Source of the DNA: Chamaecrista fasciculata
Lineage: Eukaryota; Streptophyta; Magnoliopsida; Fabales; Fabaceae
Direction: 5' to 3'
DNA length: 64,000 nt
Assembly: GCA_003254925.1 (NCBI GenBank)
Contig: QANZ01004239.1
Location: 5,673 to 69,672 of the forward strand
The translations under genes were made by a program, and so were the position numbers. Below are positions 25,640-38,192 of the stretch, piece after piece (within the stretch, counting starts at the first letter, position 1; the number at the start of each line of letters is the position of its first letter). The notes beneath the pieces are model-generated. The model made no database searches. It was given only the letters and a program-made list of their open reading frames with translations, and had not been told where the DNA came from.

Positions 25640-25700
<61 letters not shown>
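25636..25700. repeat. (TG)n/(GA)n compound microsatellite
   Basis: A run of about thirteen TG units is followed by about eighteen GA units inside the right arm of the palindrome. The left arm has only a CT tract at the equivalent place (about 25161-25211), so the TG part arose or expanded after the arms formed. Confidence 0.8.
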
Positions 25701-25702
<2 letters not shown>

Positions 25703-26059
25703 GTTCGAGAGGGAGAGAAAATTTTTTGTTTTTGGGCAAATTTACTTAAAATCTTAATTTATTTTCTTTTCTTACGGTTTGATCCTATTATAAAAAGAAA
25801 AGGACCTTAATATAAGAAAATAAAACTTTTGGGGATGAAAGCTTATTTTTCCTATTTTTTTTAACCGAAAAATGGATGGAAAACGTTAGAGGGACCAACT
25901 TTGACAAGTTTTGGATAACTGAGGGACCAATATGGAACGAAAAATAACTGAGGGACCTATTTAGAACAATGAGCATAACAGAGGGACCAAAATAGGACTT
26001 TGGCCGATAATTAATAATATTGAACATAATTATTTCAAGTAAGAACAACAATTTCTTAC

Positions 26060-26262
26060 ATTTTTTTTTGAGAAAAAGTTTAGGTGAATTGGCTCCCGAA
26101 AGCTCACTTAAGGCCAGGGCAAGCCTCCAGGCTCTATAAACGTTTACAGAGGTACTTACAGATTGCTTACCAACAAGACCCTTACAGCGGCAACGAGATT
26201 CAAACTTACGACCTTGTGAGTTATGAGTTGATTCCTTATCAACTGAGTCAAACTTTATTGAC
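26060..26262 (-). mobile_element. tRNA-derived SINE, inverted, 12-bp target-site duplication
   Basis: Read on the minus strand, this copy matches the SINE at 3421-3618: a box A-like TGACTCAGTTGATAAGG, a box B-like AAGTTTGAATCTC, the 'gggtcttgttggtaagc' body and a terminal A-run. ACAATTTCTTAC is duplicated at 26048-26059 and 26263-26274. It is more diverged in both promoter boxes than the first copy. Confidence 0.8.
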
Positions 26263-27369
26263 ACAATTTCTTACTTTGACATGTTGGTGAATAGAAAACT
26301 AGAAAAAATAACTAATTTGGTAGAAATTCATGCTTAATCACTCAAAATTCAAATGATCAAATACTCTAATTATTATAAAATATTTAAAAGTAAGAATATT
26401 TATATTAATTGAATATTTAAAAAATAGAGAGATATAACTATATATGAGAATATTGTTATCTTTTCATTTTAAGTCATTTGTGTAGTAAATCACCAAAGTC
26501 TCCTATTTATAGGTTGAGGCCTTAAGGGATCTTAAAGGATTACAATGTATGAGGACCCAAAAATGCATATCTACAATGATGTACAGAGAAAACTCAAAAC
26601 TCAAAGAATCATGAAAGCATCTTGAACAATCAAAATAGATAAAAGTACTAATTTTCTCTTAATCTTTATACTAAGTTACTAACGGGAATATGTGAAATTT
26701 CTAAAAATACAAGACACAATAACGTATATTTATATATAAAAATAATTAAAAAATTATAATTTGTTATAAAAATTTTAAAAATTACAATATTTATTCATAA
26801 TATAATGTGCGTCATTATTTTATTTTATTTGTCAGGTTAAAGTCACAAAAAATTAATTTTATATTTTAAAAATTATAAATATATATCATGTGAGTTTCGC
26901 ATGTCTGTCCTATAATGTGACACAACCTCAAAATAAAATGTCTATGCTTCATAACTTTTACTAAAGATGACCAAGAAATTTTTTTTTGAAAAAATATATT
27001 TTTCAGAAGTTAATTTAAAAATAATATTTACATGTATTTATCTTAGATTATAATACTACTATTAGTAAAAATTAATCATTTATGATCTTATTTAAAACAT
27101 AAAACATATAACTTTGTTTTTCATTTTTTAACTTTGAACTATTATTTTTTTTAAAAAAATCATTTTTGCAAAATTAAGACATAATATAATTTTTTATTTT
27201 TTAGAAACAAAAAATAACTGAGTAGAAACAGAAGCTGAAATATTTGTTTTTCGATTTTTAATTTTAAATTTTGTATGCTTTGAAAACCAACATAATATAA
27301 AAAACACTTGAGGAACTAGAAGGAGCCAGAGACTGCGAGCAATTTTCACTACACGTCTCACTGAAGCTT

Positions 27370-27378
27370 AAACCCTAG
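27370..27378 (+). promoter_or_regulatory. Telo-box in the CCT7 leader/promoter
   Basis: AAACCCTAG lies 70 bp upstream of the CCT7 start and is followed by a (CT)n tract (about 27382-27423). Telo-boxes and leader CT tracts are common in plant genes for translation and protein-folding machinery expressed in dividing cells. Confidence 0.5.
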
Positions 27379-27447
27379 TTCTTCTCTCTCTCTCTCTCTC
27401 TATCTCTTTCTCTCTCTCTCTCTTCAACCTCCTCATCATCTTCAACA

Positions 27448-30400
27448 ATGGCAGCTATGCTGGTACTTTCTCTTTCTTTCTTTGCCTCTCTGTGTTTATC
27501 TCTACTTTCATGGATGCTCTTAACCCTGTTTTTTTTTTCATTGAAAATGTGGAAACAACGAACAGCAACCCCAGATCATATTGCTGAAGGAAGGGACGGA
27601 CACATCGCAAGGGAAGGCGCAGTTAGTGAGCAACATCAATGCGTGTACTGCTGTTGCTGATGTGGTGCGAACGACGCTTGGTCCACGAGGGATGGACAAG
27701 CTGATCCACGATGACAAGGGGAATGTCACTATTTCTAATGACGGCGCCACTATCATGAAACTCCTGGACATCATTCACCCGGCCGCGAAGATTCTTGTTG
27801 ATATCGCAAAGTCACAGGACTCCGAGGTAATTCAGTGGAATAATGTTTTGAGTGGCGGCATATTCTGCTTTGTATATACCTGATGTTTTTGTGAAGTGTT
27901 TTTCTGTTGATTTGTTTATTCGGAACAAGCACCATAAAGTATGCAATTGGATTCTGAGGTCGCTTAGTAATATAGATGCTTTTAGAGGGTGCGGTTTTCA
28001 TTTCTGATTGAATCCGGGATGGATACTTAAGTAAGTTTAGAAGTGTCTAAATACTGTGTCTAAGTTTAGAAGTGCCTTTTTTTTATAAATGTGTCCTTGC
28101 TTCATTGTTCTTGGTTAATGTGGAAGTTCTTACTTTATAAATGGTTGTTTTGGGCATTCGAAGTGAATTGGGATGCAATTGGTGATATTACTTGTCCCAT
28201 ATACTTGATGTTGATTGATTTACTTTTGACATTCTTGGAATTTCACTTTTTGAGGAATCTCATTGATGGAATTCTCAATCAACAAGGAACATTTTATTTC
28301 TCCTTGACTCTGGTGATTCATAGATGACATAAACTTATCTCATAATATTTGTGTTGTGTGCATGAATAGTGCAGAAACTGGATAGTATTTTCCACTTTCC
28401 GGTGGAAATACTGTTCATAGTCATCTGGGGCGAGTTCGGTTTTCTTGCAGGATTTAGAGCAGTTTCTTATTGTGCTAATAAAGGTTTTAGACTTAAATAG
28501 GAGGGGTAGAATTTCGTGGTTGTGTGCAGATTCTATAGTCATTTGGATTATTAGGTTGGAAGAGAATGCTCTTATTCTCAAGGGACTGATCTCATGTCAT
28601 TAGATGCATGATGGGCATAAGCAATGTTTTTCTTCTCTAATTATTTTGAAAATTTGGATATATGATTTTTTGTGGCTATATGCATTTTTCACATTAATTT
28701 GGAATTTTGGATATATGGTTCATGTCGTTAGATGTATTTTACGATAGGAAAATGGTTGTGTCTTCTCTTTGGTGTTAGGATCAAGGGTTTTTTTTTAGGA
28801 CAGTGTCTTTCTTAGATATGCAGAAGAACTGAAGAACTGAGCAGCTTTTCTGCCTGTTTTAAGTTTTAGTTTTGTTGTCCTTTATTATGCTGCTTTTACT
28901 TCTTTACTGTAGGATGACTACCTAACCTCGTCATTTGTACCTTTTTGTACTTATATAAATTTTCCTTTATCAAGCAAATATTATACTTCTCTTTATGATT
29001 TTATTTGCCATTTAGTGGTATGATGAACTGTTGGTTTGCTTGACTTGACTTTAATAAGTTTATGAAACAGTAATTATTGTGTATGGTAATGATCATCTTA
29101 CATGGAACAGAATTTGAATTTGTGGAATTTTATAATTAGAGGTGGCAATTGTTATTCTTTTTCTGAAGGTTGGTGATGGGACAACCACTGTGGTATTGCT
29201 CGCAGCTGAGTTTTTACGGGAGGCCAAGCCTTTCATTGAAGATGGTGTACATTCTCAGAATTTGATACGGAGTTATAGAACTGCATGCTCCTTGGTACAT
29301 AACTTAGTCTTCACTTTGGTGCTTTCATCTCCGACAGTAAGTAACTTTTTTGCTTGATTAGTTTGTTATGTATTATGCATAATTTTTGCAGGCAATTGAG
29401 AAGATCAAAGAACTAGCTGTCAGCATAGAGGGAAAAAGTCTGGAAGAGAAGAAAACTTTGCTCGCAAAATGTGCAGCTACAACTCTTTCTTCTAAGCTCA
29501 TAGGTGGAGAGAAAGAGTTCTTTGCATCAATGGTTGTTGATGCAGTAATTGCAATTGGGACTGAAGACAGGCTGAACATGATTGGAATAAAAAAGGTACA
29601 TATCTATTCTTTTGCAATCTTGTTCTATATCCGCATGCTACATTTCCTTTGTTTCTTGATAGAAAAGTTTTGTTAGGGAGAAGAAATCAGTACAAAAGAA
29701 AAGAAAAAGGCCCTCCTAAACATTGGTTCAATGTAAAGAGCTCACAGTTGCATTTAGGTTTTTCACTCAGCATATATGTAAATGATGCTCCCATGAAAAA
29801 ATATGATTTGCCAATTTCTCAAGGGAGACCATTTAGACGATTCTATCGCTCTTAAGTCATAACAGATGAAGAAAAACCCTTACAATGTGTTTGGTTTCCT
29901 GTATTCATTTTCATAAATATAGAAAATGGATCAGGATGTGTTTTGTGGAGTTTCATTTCTTGTGTTTGAAAACAAGATAAGTCTTTTTTTTGTTGCATTT
30001 CCACTAAATGCTTGGTGCCATTTTTGTGACTTTGTAAGAAATATAGTTAGGTGACCGTTGACCCCTTGACATTGGATCATTTTGGTTAGGTCCTGGTTTG
30101 AGATGTTTCAATAATGTTCATCTAGTTTGCAGATTGGTCTAATGAAGTGCTTTTGGCTTCGTCCAATCCAAAATTTCTTGAAAGTGGAAAAGGTTAAATA
30201 TAGTTTACGAATAAGTATTTCCTGAGACATTCATAAGTTAATGCGTCCAAAATCTAAGATTAGAACAATCAAGAAGACAAGGTGGTATGGCCACCATATT
30301 TGAAGATGTAGTGGTTAGGTTAATAAAGTTTATGAGCACTGGTGGCATATTGTTTGTTTTTATTAATGTTTTAACTTTTAATTATATATAAATGGGATGT

Positions 30401-33400
30401 GAAAGTTGAGTGATATCTAGAAAATTATTTTGGATAGCAACATGATGGATATTCTTCTACAGGTTCCAGGTGGTACTATGCGAGACTCTTTTTTAGTAAA
30501 TGGCGTGGCCTTCAAAAAGACGTTTTCATATGCTGGGTTTGAACAACAGCCAAAGAAGTTTCTCAATCCTAAGATACTCTTACTAAATGTTGAGTTGGAG
30601 TTGAAATCTGAGAAAGAAAATGCTGAAATAAGGTGTGATATGAATATAGAAATTTTCCTTCGTCTTTTATTTTTTTGATTGATAAGGAGATTATCTAATT
30701 AAATGGTTACTAACCTTATCGTAACTCTTCCTCTTTCTTTTGCATTCTACAGATTATCAGATCCATCACAATATCAGTCAATTGTTGATGCAGAATGGAA
30801 TATTATTTATGACAAGTTGGATAAATGTGTCAAGAGTGGAGCCAAAGTTGTTCTGTCACGATTGGCTATTGGTGATCTAGCTACACAGGTTTCTTTTTAC
30901 CTCTCTCTAAAGCAGCTAATTTCCTTCCATGCTCTTGATCTGTTCAGTTATAAATTGAACATTTCTTTAGTACCAAATACAATACTCTGTGTATGGCATC
31001 TGCTTCTGTGACGTTGCCATGGTGCACTATATGTACTGCCTTGTCTTATGATACTTATCTACTGCATGTCTGTGGGCTACTACTTTTTTGGTTATAATAA
31101 TGAACGAGGACTTCTGTTTTTTGCATATATTTTTGTAGATTAGTATCACTGTAACCTTCATGAATAATGATTATTTTGTGGGTCTGTAAAAAGAAATTCA
31201 GGGAGTTCAATTAGTTTTTGAATAACATGTCTTTGAAACAGTATTTTGCAGATAGGGACATTTTCTGTGCTGGTCGTGTAGCTGAAGAAGATCTGCAAAG
31301 GGTTGCCGCTGCAACTGGTGGAACTGTCCAAACATCAGTCAATAACATTATTGACGAGGTCTTGCAAAAATAACGTTGTGTTATAATATTCTTGATAGAA
31401 ATTGTATATTTGCGTTGCTATGTTACAGCTAAAATTGTGTTGATTTATTTGCTTGAAGGTCCTTGGCACTTGTGAGATTTTTGAGGAAAAGCAAGTAGGA
31501 AATGAAAGGTTCAATATATTTAATGGTTGTCCATCTGGCCAGACAGCCACTATAGTTCTTCGCGGAGGAGCTGATCAGGTTTGTCAGAAGATGCACCATA
31601 TACCTCAATCTACCCACCTATGTAATTATTTGCTGTTCGTCTTATATTTGAATTTTGTTAATCTTCTACAGTTCATTGAGGAAGCAGAGAGAAGTTTACA
31701 TGATGCAATCATGATTGTTAGAAGGGCTTTAAAGAATTCTAATGTAGTTGCTGGTGGTGGTGCTATAGATGTATGTGTTTCAAATTTGTAGCTATATTTG
31801 TGTATATTAGTAATTTTTAATAGGCTTTTTGATAGATAGAAAGCTTATAAGACGCATATATCTGGCTCTTGGTGGCAGATGGAGATAAGCAGGTACTTGA
31901 GGCAGCATGCACGTACAATTGCAGGAAAGTCTCAGCTTTTCATCAACTCTTATGCAAAAGCTCTTGAGGTGATGTCCTTGTACTTTGCATTTGGCTTTTT
32001 GCCATTGATTGAAAAGTAGACATTCTCTTATAGCTGAGAATGAGTCAAAGTACATGTAGAAGGTATTATATCAAGGGATGTTTGGTACAGTTATAGATTG
32101 AAGTTAACGTACCTGCTTCTTATGTGTTTGGTAGACAAATATAGAAGGGCTAGTTTTTATTGAAGTAGTTACCATTTTAAGTCATCCTTGGTTAATCCAA
32201 GTTCTCTGTTGCTCCTCTATGGGCAGAGTCATTCCTTGCCAGTACGTCCTCTGGTAACATTGGCCTCCATTTTAGAGTGTTAGAGAAGCTCTGCTTATTG
32301 TCTTGTTATTTTTGGTACTACAAAAAGTGGGACATAAAGGAATTGAAATTCTCCCTGTTTTTTAATGTGTTATGCTTGTCTTCTTGGTTGTTGAATATAC
32401 TGTTCAAAAGAGTGTGTTTGCTTGATTGGATTTTGATGCAAAAGCTCATGTTGTAATTGCAGGTTATACCTAGGCAATTATGTGATAATGCTGGTTTTGA
32501 TGCAACTGATGTGCTGAATAAATTAAGGCAGAAACATGCGCTTCCTTCTGGTTGGTTGGCCTTCTCTTATATGCGTGCATACCTGTGTTTATCTAATGCA
32601 AAGTTACATGCATATGTAGATTCATTGACTATCAAGGTTTCTAGCCTGCCTGACCTAGCACAATACCTAGCATGCAATGAGGTCTTTTAATTAAAATGAT
32701 ACAAATCTAGTTCATTCTTTAGTTAAATCTTTGCTTAAGCTTGGATAAATAAATAAGCTGGCCTTGGGTAGATTATGAGTAGTGTAGAAAATAGCACGTG
32801 TAGTTGTGCTCGCTCATACAAAGAAACTAAACTAATGTCCTTTTTTCGCCTTTCCATAGTAACATGTTGGTCTAGTAACCACTGTTTATTCCCTTGGGAT
32901 GATAATTTTTTCCTTTATCTTTTGAGGGATTACATGATTTGTCTGGTTGGAGAAAAATGCCTGCATCTTTGAGGGGCTTTTCTTTGCCTTTAAGTTTGTT
33001 ATAGGATAGAAATGTTTTCATGGCTTTTCTTCAGTGATCTGTACGTTGTCTTATATTGGATTTCATGCTTCTGACATGAAAAAAAAAAATTGGACTGCTC
33101 TTCTTCATTGATTAGTTATTTCCATAGGACTTATTCTATATGAGACTTTTTTTTTCTTTTAGAACTTGTAATCCCCCTTTTCTAATTTTTTTTAACTAAA
33201 TAAAAGAATTCCTTGTGCCAAGAGTAGTTTAAAATATCTTGAAATCATGGTCAATTGGACTCACTTTAAATTAATGTGGTCCTTCCAAACTCTTGTGGAT
33301 GGATGCCCGATCGTCCGGGGGACTTGTGCTTTTTTATGTTCTAGGGTTCTTATTGTGGGCCAGAAGTTGAGATCTGTGTATTGCTTGCCCATGACAGGTG

Positions 33401-34329
33401 AGGGGGCACTTTATGGGGTCGACATCACCACAGGTGGAATTGCTGACTCGTTTGCTAACTTTGTCTGGGAGCCTGCAGTTGTGAAAGTATCATCTGCCTT
33501 CTTTCATTTGTGAAACTGTTGAGTCTGATTTTCATGTTTTTTTGAGGATAGTGATTGAAACTAAATGAATTTGCAGATCAATGCTATAATTGCTGCTACT
33601 GAAGCAGCTTGCCTTATCTTAAGTGTGGATGAAACTGTTAAAAATCCCAAGGTTTGTTTTTGCTAGTTCTTCTGTGTTATATTTCCTTCAGATATTTTTC
33701 CGTTCTTATTCCTGTGTCTGAAGTATATTTTTTGCAGGGTTTATTAAAGTTAAATGATATGTTAAAAATATTTTAACTTCAATTTTGTCTTTTCAGTGGG
33801 CTTGGTGGTTACAAACCAACTGGCATGTCAACTTTTATGTGTTTCATGCTCATTTTTCGTGTCTTTTACAGTTGTGCCTTCTATTCTCTCTATGAATTTC
33901 AAAAATCACGTTGAAACATTATTTTCAAATTAACAATTTAATCATAGCTTCTCCACCTTTTGTTTGACCAAGATAATATAATATGTGATGACAAGAGCTT
34001 TTTTGGTCATTTTATTTACTGGAGCACTCTTAAATTTTATAGTATGAATGTGTAGTATGTTATTTGATGCCTTTTTTTTTTTCCCTTCACCCTGTCATCA
34101 ATGTGAATCTGCATTAGTTCATTGTCACTTGCTTGTTCTGAATAATACTTTTTGATACTTGATTTTCTAAGCCATTAATATGCTCTGCCAATTTTAACTG
34201 TTTCTGCTGTTTTCCATGTGCTTGTAGTCTGAAAGCGCACAGGGAGAGGCTGCAGCTAGTGCCATGGGCGGCAGAGGTCGTGGAGGTGGCTTCCCTGGTC
34301 GTGGTGGACGAGGGATGAGAAGACGATGA
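27448..34329 (+). CDS. CCT7: T-complex protein 1 subunit eta (CCT7, cytosolic group II chaperonin)
   Basis: Fourteen exons: 27448-27462, 27566-27826, 29169-29294, 29392-29595, 30463-30632, 30753-30888, 31242-31358, 31459-31578, 31672-31770, 31879-31968, 32463-32550, 33398-33486, 33577-33651 and 34228-34329. The product is 563 aa, the usual length for plant CCT7. It is one of eight subunits in each ring of the TRiC/CCT chaperonin, which folds actin, tubulin and other proteins in the cytosol. ATP-site motifs are T42-L-G-P-R-G47, N63-D-G-A-T-I68, G94-D-G-T-T-T99 and G411-G-G-A-I-D416. The tail is Gly/Arg-rich (about 545-563), as in other eta subunits. The first coding exon is only 15 nt (MAAML), so ORF-based prediction tends to miss the start. 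The exon 11 donor is gttggt, weaker than the rest. Confidence 0.96.
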
Positions 34330-35509
34330 TTGTGAGCTTTGAAGCTGCATCTGACAGGGAAAAATGAACTTTATTTGGTATTTGGCTTCTTCATGGAATG
34401 CTGCTGCTGCTGCATATATGTTTCTGCCAATTGTGTTGTTAGGCGAGGCGTGCTGTATTTTGATCTTTAAATTATTGGTTATTCGTGGAGGGTTGTGAAA
34501 CTGTTGTAGGATTGTTGATAAAACTTGTTCTACTGCATGTGAAATTTTGCACCAGTTTTTTCTACAGTTCTCAACATTTATGTATTTACTTTTATTGTCA
34601 ACTCATGTCAGTGGCTGAATACTTTGGAGTCAGAACTTACTCAGGAATTCAAATTATTGTCCACAGTAATGAATTTTAAAAGGTTTTAGATGTGGAATTT
34701 AGGTGCATTTTCTTTCTCAACAGCAGCTGTTCCTTTGGGAGTGCAATTGTCAATGTCTCTTTTGGCTGAAGTTAGTCTCATCCACTCTTACATTGCATTA
34801 TTGCACAACGTCCTGTTATGATATCACTTGCTTCTGGATTCTCTACATTTCTTGTAGAGTATGAAAGAGAAAGGAAGAGAAAAAAGAAAAAAGAAAGATA
34901 AAGTGTAAGTCTTATATATCGTCATTTTATGGAACTCTCATTTTCTCTCTCGTCTTCTCGTTAGTTTCACAAAAAATGTATGAAAAAAGAAATGCAGAGG
35001 ATTTAATTTCGCTTTTTCCTAATTCTTCTACTCAAGGTCTTTCCTTTCTCCTAATTCTTCTGCTCAAGGTCTTTCTGATGGAGGATGAGAAATATTGGCA
35101 GCTCTGCTGCGGACAGTAAAAATCACTCTTGCTATACGATTTGCACTGACTGGACACCCTGCTGCAGTTGCAGATTGTGACTTGTTTTAATGAACTTGGG
35201 TACTCTAAAACTTAAAAGTCAACTAAAAAAATATGATTTTCATACTAATTAAAAATCTGAAATATAATCAGTCATTTAAGTTTGAAATTAGAATACTTAG
35301 GTATAACATGTATATATATATATATATATAATGTATATTATATTTGATTACTTACACCTATAAAAAAAAGACTATTACAATTCACAAATATCAACAAGTA
35401 AAATTTTTCTCTCAACTTAAAAGAGTAATAATCTCTTTTCCTTTATACTTGTTGGATAAAATTTAATATTTGATCCTTAAATTTATATCGAGTGAATTAA
35501 TTAATCATT

Positions 35510-35935
35510 GAATACCAAAGTCATAATTTTGTTCTATATCTTTTGTTCAATTCTCAATTTGGTCCCACATTTTTTTTTGTTGCACTTGTGGTCCTATATC
35601 TTTGAGTCAAGTCTGAATTTGGTCTTATATAATTTTTTTTGTTGCAGATTTGGTCTCATATATTTGGGTTAATTGCATAATTGGTCCTATATTTTTGGGT
35701 CAAGTACACAAGTGGTCTCTTATCTTTGCAAAAGGATAAACTAACGGTTAATCCATTTGCAAAGATATGGGACTAATTATATAATCTGACCAAAAAATAT
35801 GAGACAAAAAAATGATATGGGACCAAACTAAGACTTTTTGTAAAGATATGAGACCAAAAGTGCAACAAAAAAAGATACAGGACCAAATTGGGAACTTAAC
35901 AAAAGATATGAGACCAAATTTACACTTTGACCATC
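35510..35935. mobile_element. Foldback MITE-like repeat ('aattggtctcata' family)
   Basis: The left half repeats 'ttggtctcatat/ttggtcctatat'; the right half carries the inverted phrases 'atatgagaccaaa', meeting near 35740-35760. It is the same family as 10277-10715, with similar order and spacing. No target duplication could be fixed. Confidence 0.55.
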
Positions 35936-36144
35936 AAAATATATGACTCGGTCCTTAAATTATTACAATTGTTAATAATTTAGTCTCTAAGTTAAATTTA
36001 GGGACAAAAAAAAAAGTCAGTACAAATTCAATGATAAAAAATTATAAAATTAATTTAAATTTAAGGACTAAATTGTTACTAAATTTTTACCAGTATATAC
36101 AAGTTAAAATATATATAGAATGAATAAATAATTTTTTTAAAAAA

Positions 36145-36234
36145 GGCCCGACCGGACCCGATGGCCCGGCCCAGGTCTGTACCGGGCCGAGTCTCGGGCC
36201 GACCAGAAACCCGGCCCTGCCCGTGTACACCCCT
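36145..36234 (-). repeat. GC-rich terminus of a hAT-like MITE (truncated)
   Basis: On the minus strand it begins TTAGGGGTGTACACGGGCAG and continues with repeated GGCCCGG phrases. This resembles the ends of plant hAT-type MITEs, which start CAGGGGTGTNNACGGG. The opposite terminus is not found, so it appears truncated. Confidence 0.45.
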
Positions 36235-36904
36235 AAGGCAAACTGAGTACTTTTATGCTTTCATTACAACGTGGAATAAACTAATAAATTGGTCTTTGAA
36301 AGATATGCCCAATTTTTTTTTTTTGCCCTGAAAGATATGCCCAATTAGTAGTTGCAATTTAGTCCCAAAAGTTTTATTTGACTCTTCAAATCTCTCAAAG
36401 TAGAATACTTATAGTTCAAGTTTTATATATATATATATATTAAAAACGGTGAAGGAGTACACAAAAGACGAACGTCCATGAGTCGCAACTCTAAGTGAAA
36501 TCCGGGCTAATATTCTGGACCCTGTAACCCCTAGAATCATGACTTGAGGATGTTAAAAACTCAAACATTTTATCATCATAAACATGAGAAGACAACGAAC
36601 TATAAAAAACATATAATATAAAAAGAAATAGAAGACTGAATGGTCTTGATGACTGATAATGGATCCGGCTCACTTATAGTACAAGTTAGTTTATTTGTTG
36701 TCTTCTCTTAAATTCATTTGACAAAAAAACTAATATGACAAGTTAATGCATGACACATACGGTAATTTTATGGAGAGATAGATAGTTAATCTATCTATTT
36801 CTTAACTATTGAATATTTGAATTTAACTTTTTTAATTTTGAGATATGTTTAATATTTTTTTAACTTATAAAATATATATCTCGAGTCTAAAACAAAAAAA
36901 TTAA

Positions 36905-37431
36905 GGCAAAAGTACCTATTTCGTCCCCAAACTTTACACCTGCTGTCAATTTCGTCCCCAATCTTTCTTTGTTGTCAATTACGTCCCCAAACTTTACACA
37001 TGCTGTCAATTTCGTCCCCAATATTTTTTTGCTGTCAATTTCGTCCCTAATCTTTCACATTTTGGTCAATTTTATCCTTTGCTCTTACTTTAGCCAAATA
37101 TTAACGACAAAATCTATGTGGCTAACGATATATAATGTAAATTGATAGAAAAAGAAACTCAAATCCTAACTTAGATTCAAAAACAAGATGCAGTCTGTCG
37201 TTAATTTATTAAAAGAAGTTAATCAAAGGATAAAATTGACGAAAATGTGAAAGATCGGGGACGAAATTGACAGTTGATGTAAAGTTTGGGGACGAAATTG
37301 ACAGCAAAAAAAGATTGGGGATGAAATTGACAGTTGGTGTAAAGTTTGGGGACGAAGTTGACAGTAAAAAAAGTTTGGGGACGAAATTGACAGTTGAGGT
37401 AATGTTTGGGAACGTAATTAGTACTTTTGCC
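36905..37431. mobile_element. Mutator-type foldback MITE with perfect 9-bp duplication
   Basis: The left end GGCAAAAGTACCTATTTCGT pairs with the right end ACGTAATTAGTACTTTTGCC. Both arms consist of repeats of about 40-60 bp containing 'tttcgtccccaaactttaca' or its complement. AAAAATTAA is duplicated exactly at 36896-36904 and 37432-37440. There is no coding content in 527 bp. Confidence 0.8.
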
Positions 37432-37485
37432 AAAAATTAAATACAACAACTGAGAAGTGGATACCTCTCCAAAGTGTTACATGAC

Positions 37486-37728
37486 ATAAATATTTTTATT
37501 TTATAAATATATTATATTATATTATATATAATTTATAATTTATATTAATTTAAAATAAATTAATTTAACTCATGTTATTTACATTTTAGTCCATGATATA
37601 AAATATATAATTCAGACGCCAAAAATATACATTTTGGTCTCTCCTCCAGTATATATATGGGTATACGAGAGAGGCAGATAGTGGAAGAAGAGTGGATGGT
37701 GCGATGTGCTCATGCGTGAAGATCAACG
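37486..37728. repeat. Inverted copy of segment 12112-12345, cut by the gap
   Basis: The sequence ending 'gatgtgctcatgcgtgaag' is the near-identical reverse complement of the interior of the Harbinger-like element at 11470-12854. The similarity runs into the N-run at 37729, so the gap probably hides the rest of a related repeat. Confidence 0.75.
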
Positions 37729-38192
37729 NNNNNNNNNNNNNNNNNNNNNNNNNNNNNNNNNNNNNNNNNNNNNNNNNNNNNNNNNNNNNNNNNNNNNNNN
37801 NNNNNNNNNNNNNNNNNNNNNNNNNNNNNNNNNNNNNNNNNNNNNNNNNNNNNNNNNNNNNNNNNNNNNNNNNNNNNNNNNNNNNNNNNNNNNNNNNNNN
37901 NNNNNNNNNNNNNNNNNNNNNNNNNNNNNNNNNNNNNNNNNNNNNNNNNNNNNNNNNNNNNNNNNNNNNNNNNNNNNNNNNNNNNNNNNNNNNNNNNNNN
38001 NNNNNNNNNNNNNNNNNNNNNNNNNNNNNNNNNNNNNNNNNNNNNNNNNNNNNNNNNNNNNNNNNNNNNNNNNNNNNNNNNNNNNNNNNNNNNNNNNNNN
38101 NNNNNNNNNNNNNNNNNNNNNNNNNNNNNNNNNNNNNNNNNNNNNNNNNNNNNNNNNNNNNNNNNNNNNNNNNNNNNNNNNNNNNNNNNNNN
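37729..38192. other. Assembly gap (464 N)
   Basis: A run of 464 unknown bases. Both sides are high-copy repeat sequence, which explains why it was not assembled. Any ORF drawn across it is an artefact. Confidence 0.99.

Larger units (their letters stand above)
24780..26005. mobile_element. Near-perfect Mutator-type palindrome with captured gene fragment
   Basis: The element begins GGCCAAAGTCCTATTTTGG and ends with its inverted complement. The arms pair along almost the whole 1226 bp around a centre near 25393-25405. A perfect 9-bp duplication, GATAATTAA, flanks it (24771-24779 and 26006-26014), as for Mutator-like elements. Each arm holds a long (CT)n or (GA)n tract followed by a GC-richer segment that looks like the 5' part of a host gene, with a short ORF in each arm (listed separately). 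No transposase is present. Confidence 0.8.
23034..27447. other. Intergenic region between CBR1 and CCT7
   Basis: The first 600 bp hold the CBR1 3' untranslated region and AT-rich DNA. After that come a Harbinger-like element (23675-24290), a (TA)n run (about 24524-24546), a Mutator-type palindrome (24780-26005) and an inverted SINE (26060-26262). The remainder, 26275-27300, is AT-rich with nothing recognisable until the CCT7 promoter. Confidence 0.7.

Noticed and set aside
24981..25757. ORFs rich in Arg/Glu or Ser/Leu repeats within the palindrome
   Set aside because: They read through (CT)n/(GA)n tracts. Only the short MCDSNIHS ORFs have gene-like composition.
36905..37440. Possible CRISPR array (regularly repeated 'gtccccaaactttaca' units)
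   Set aside because: Units are imperfect, lack unique spacers, form inverted arms and are bounded by a 9-bp duplication; this is a plant foldback MITE.
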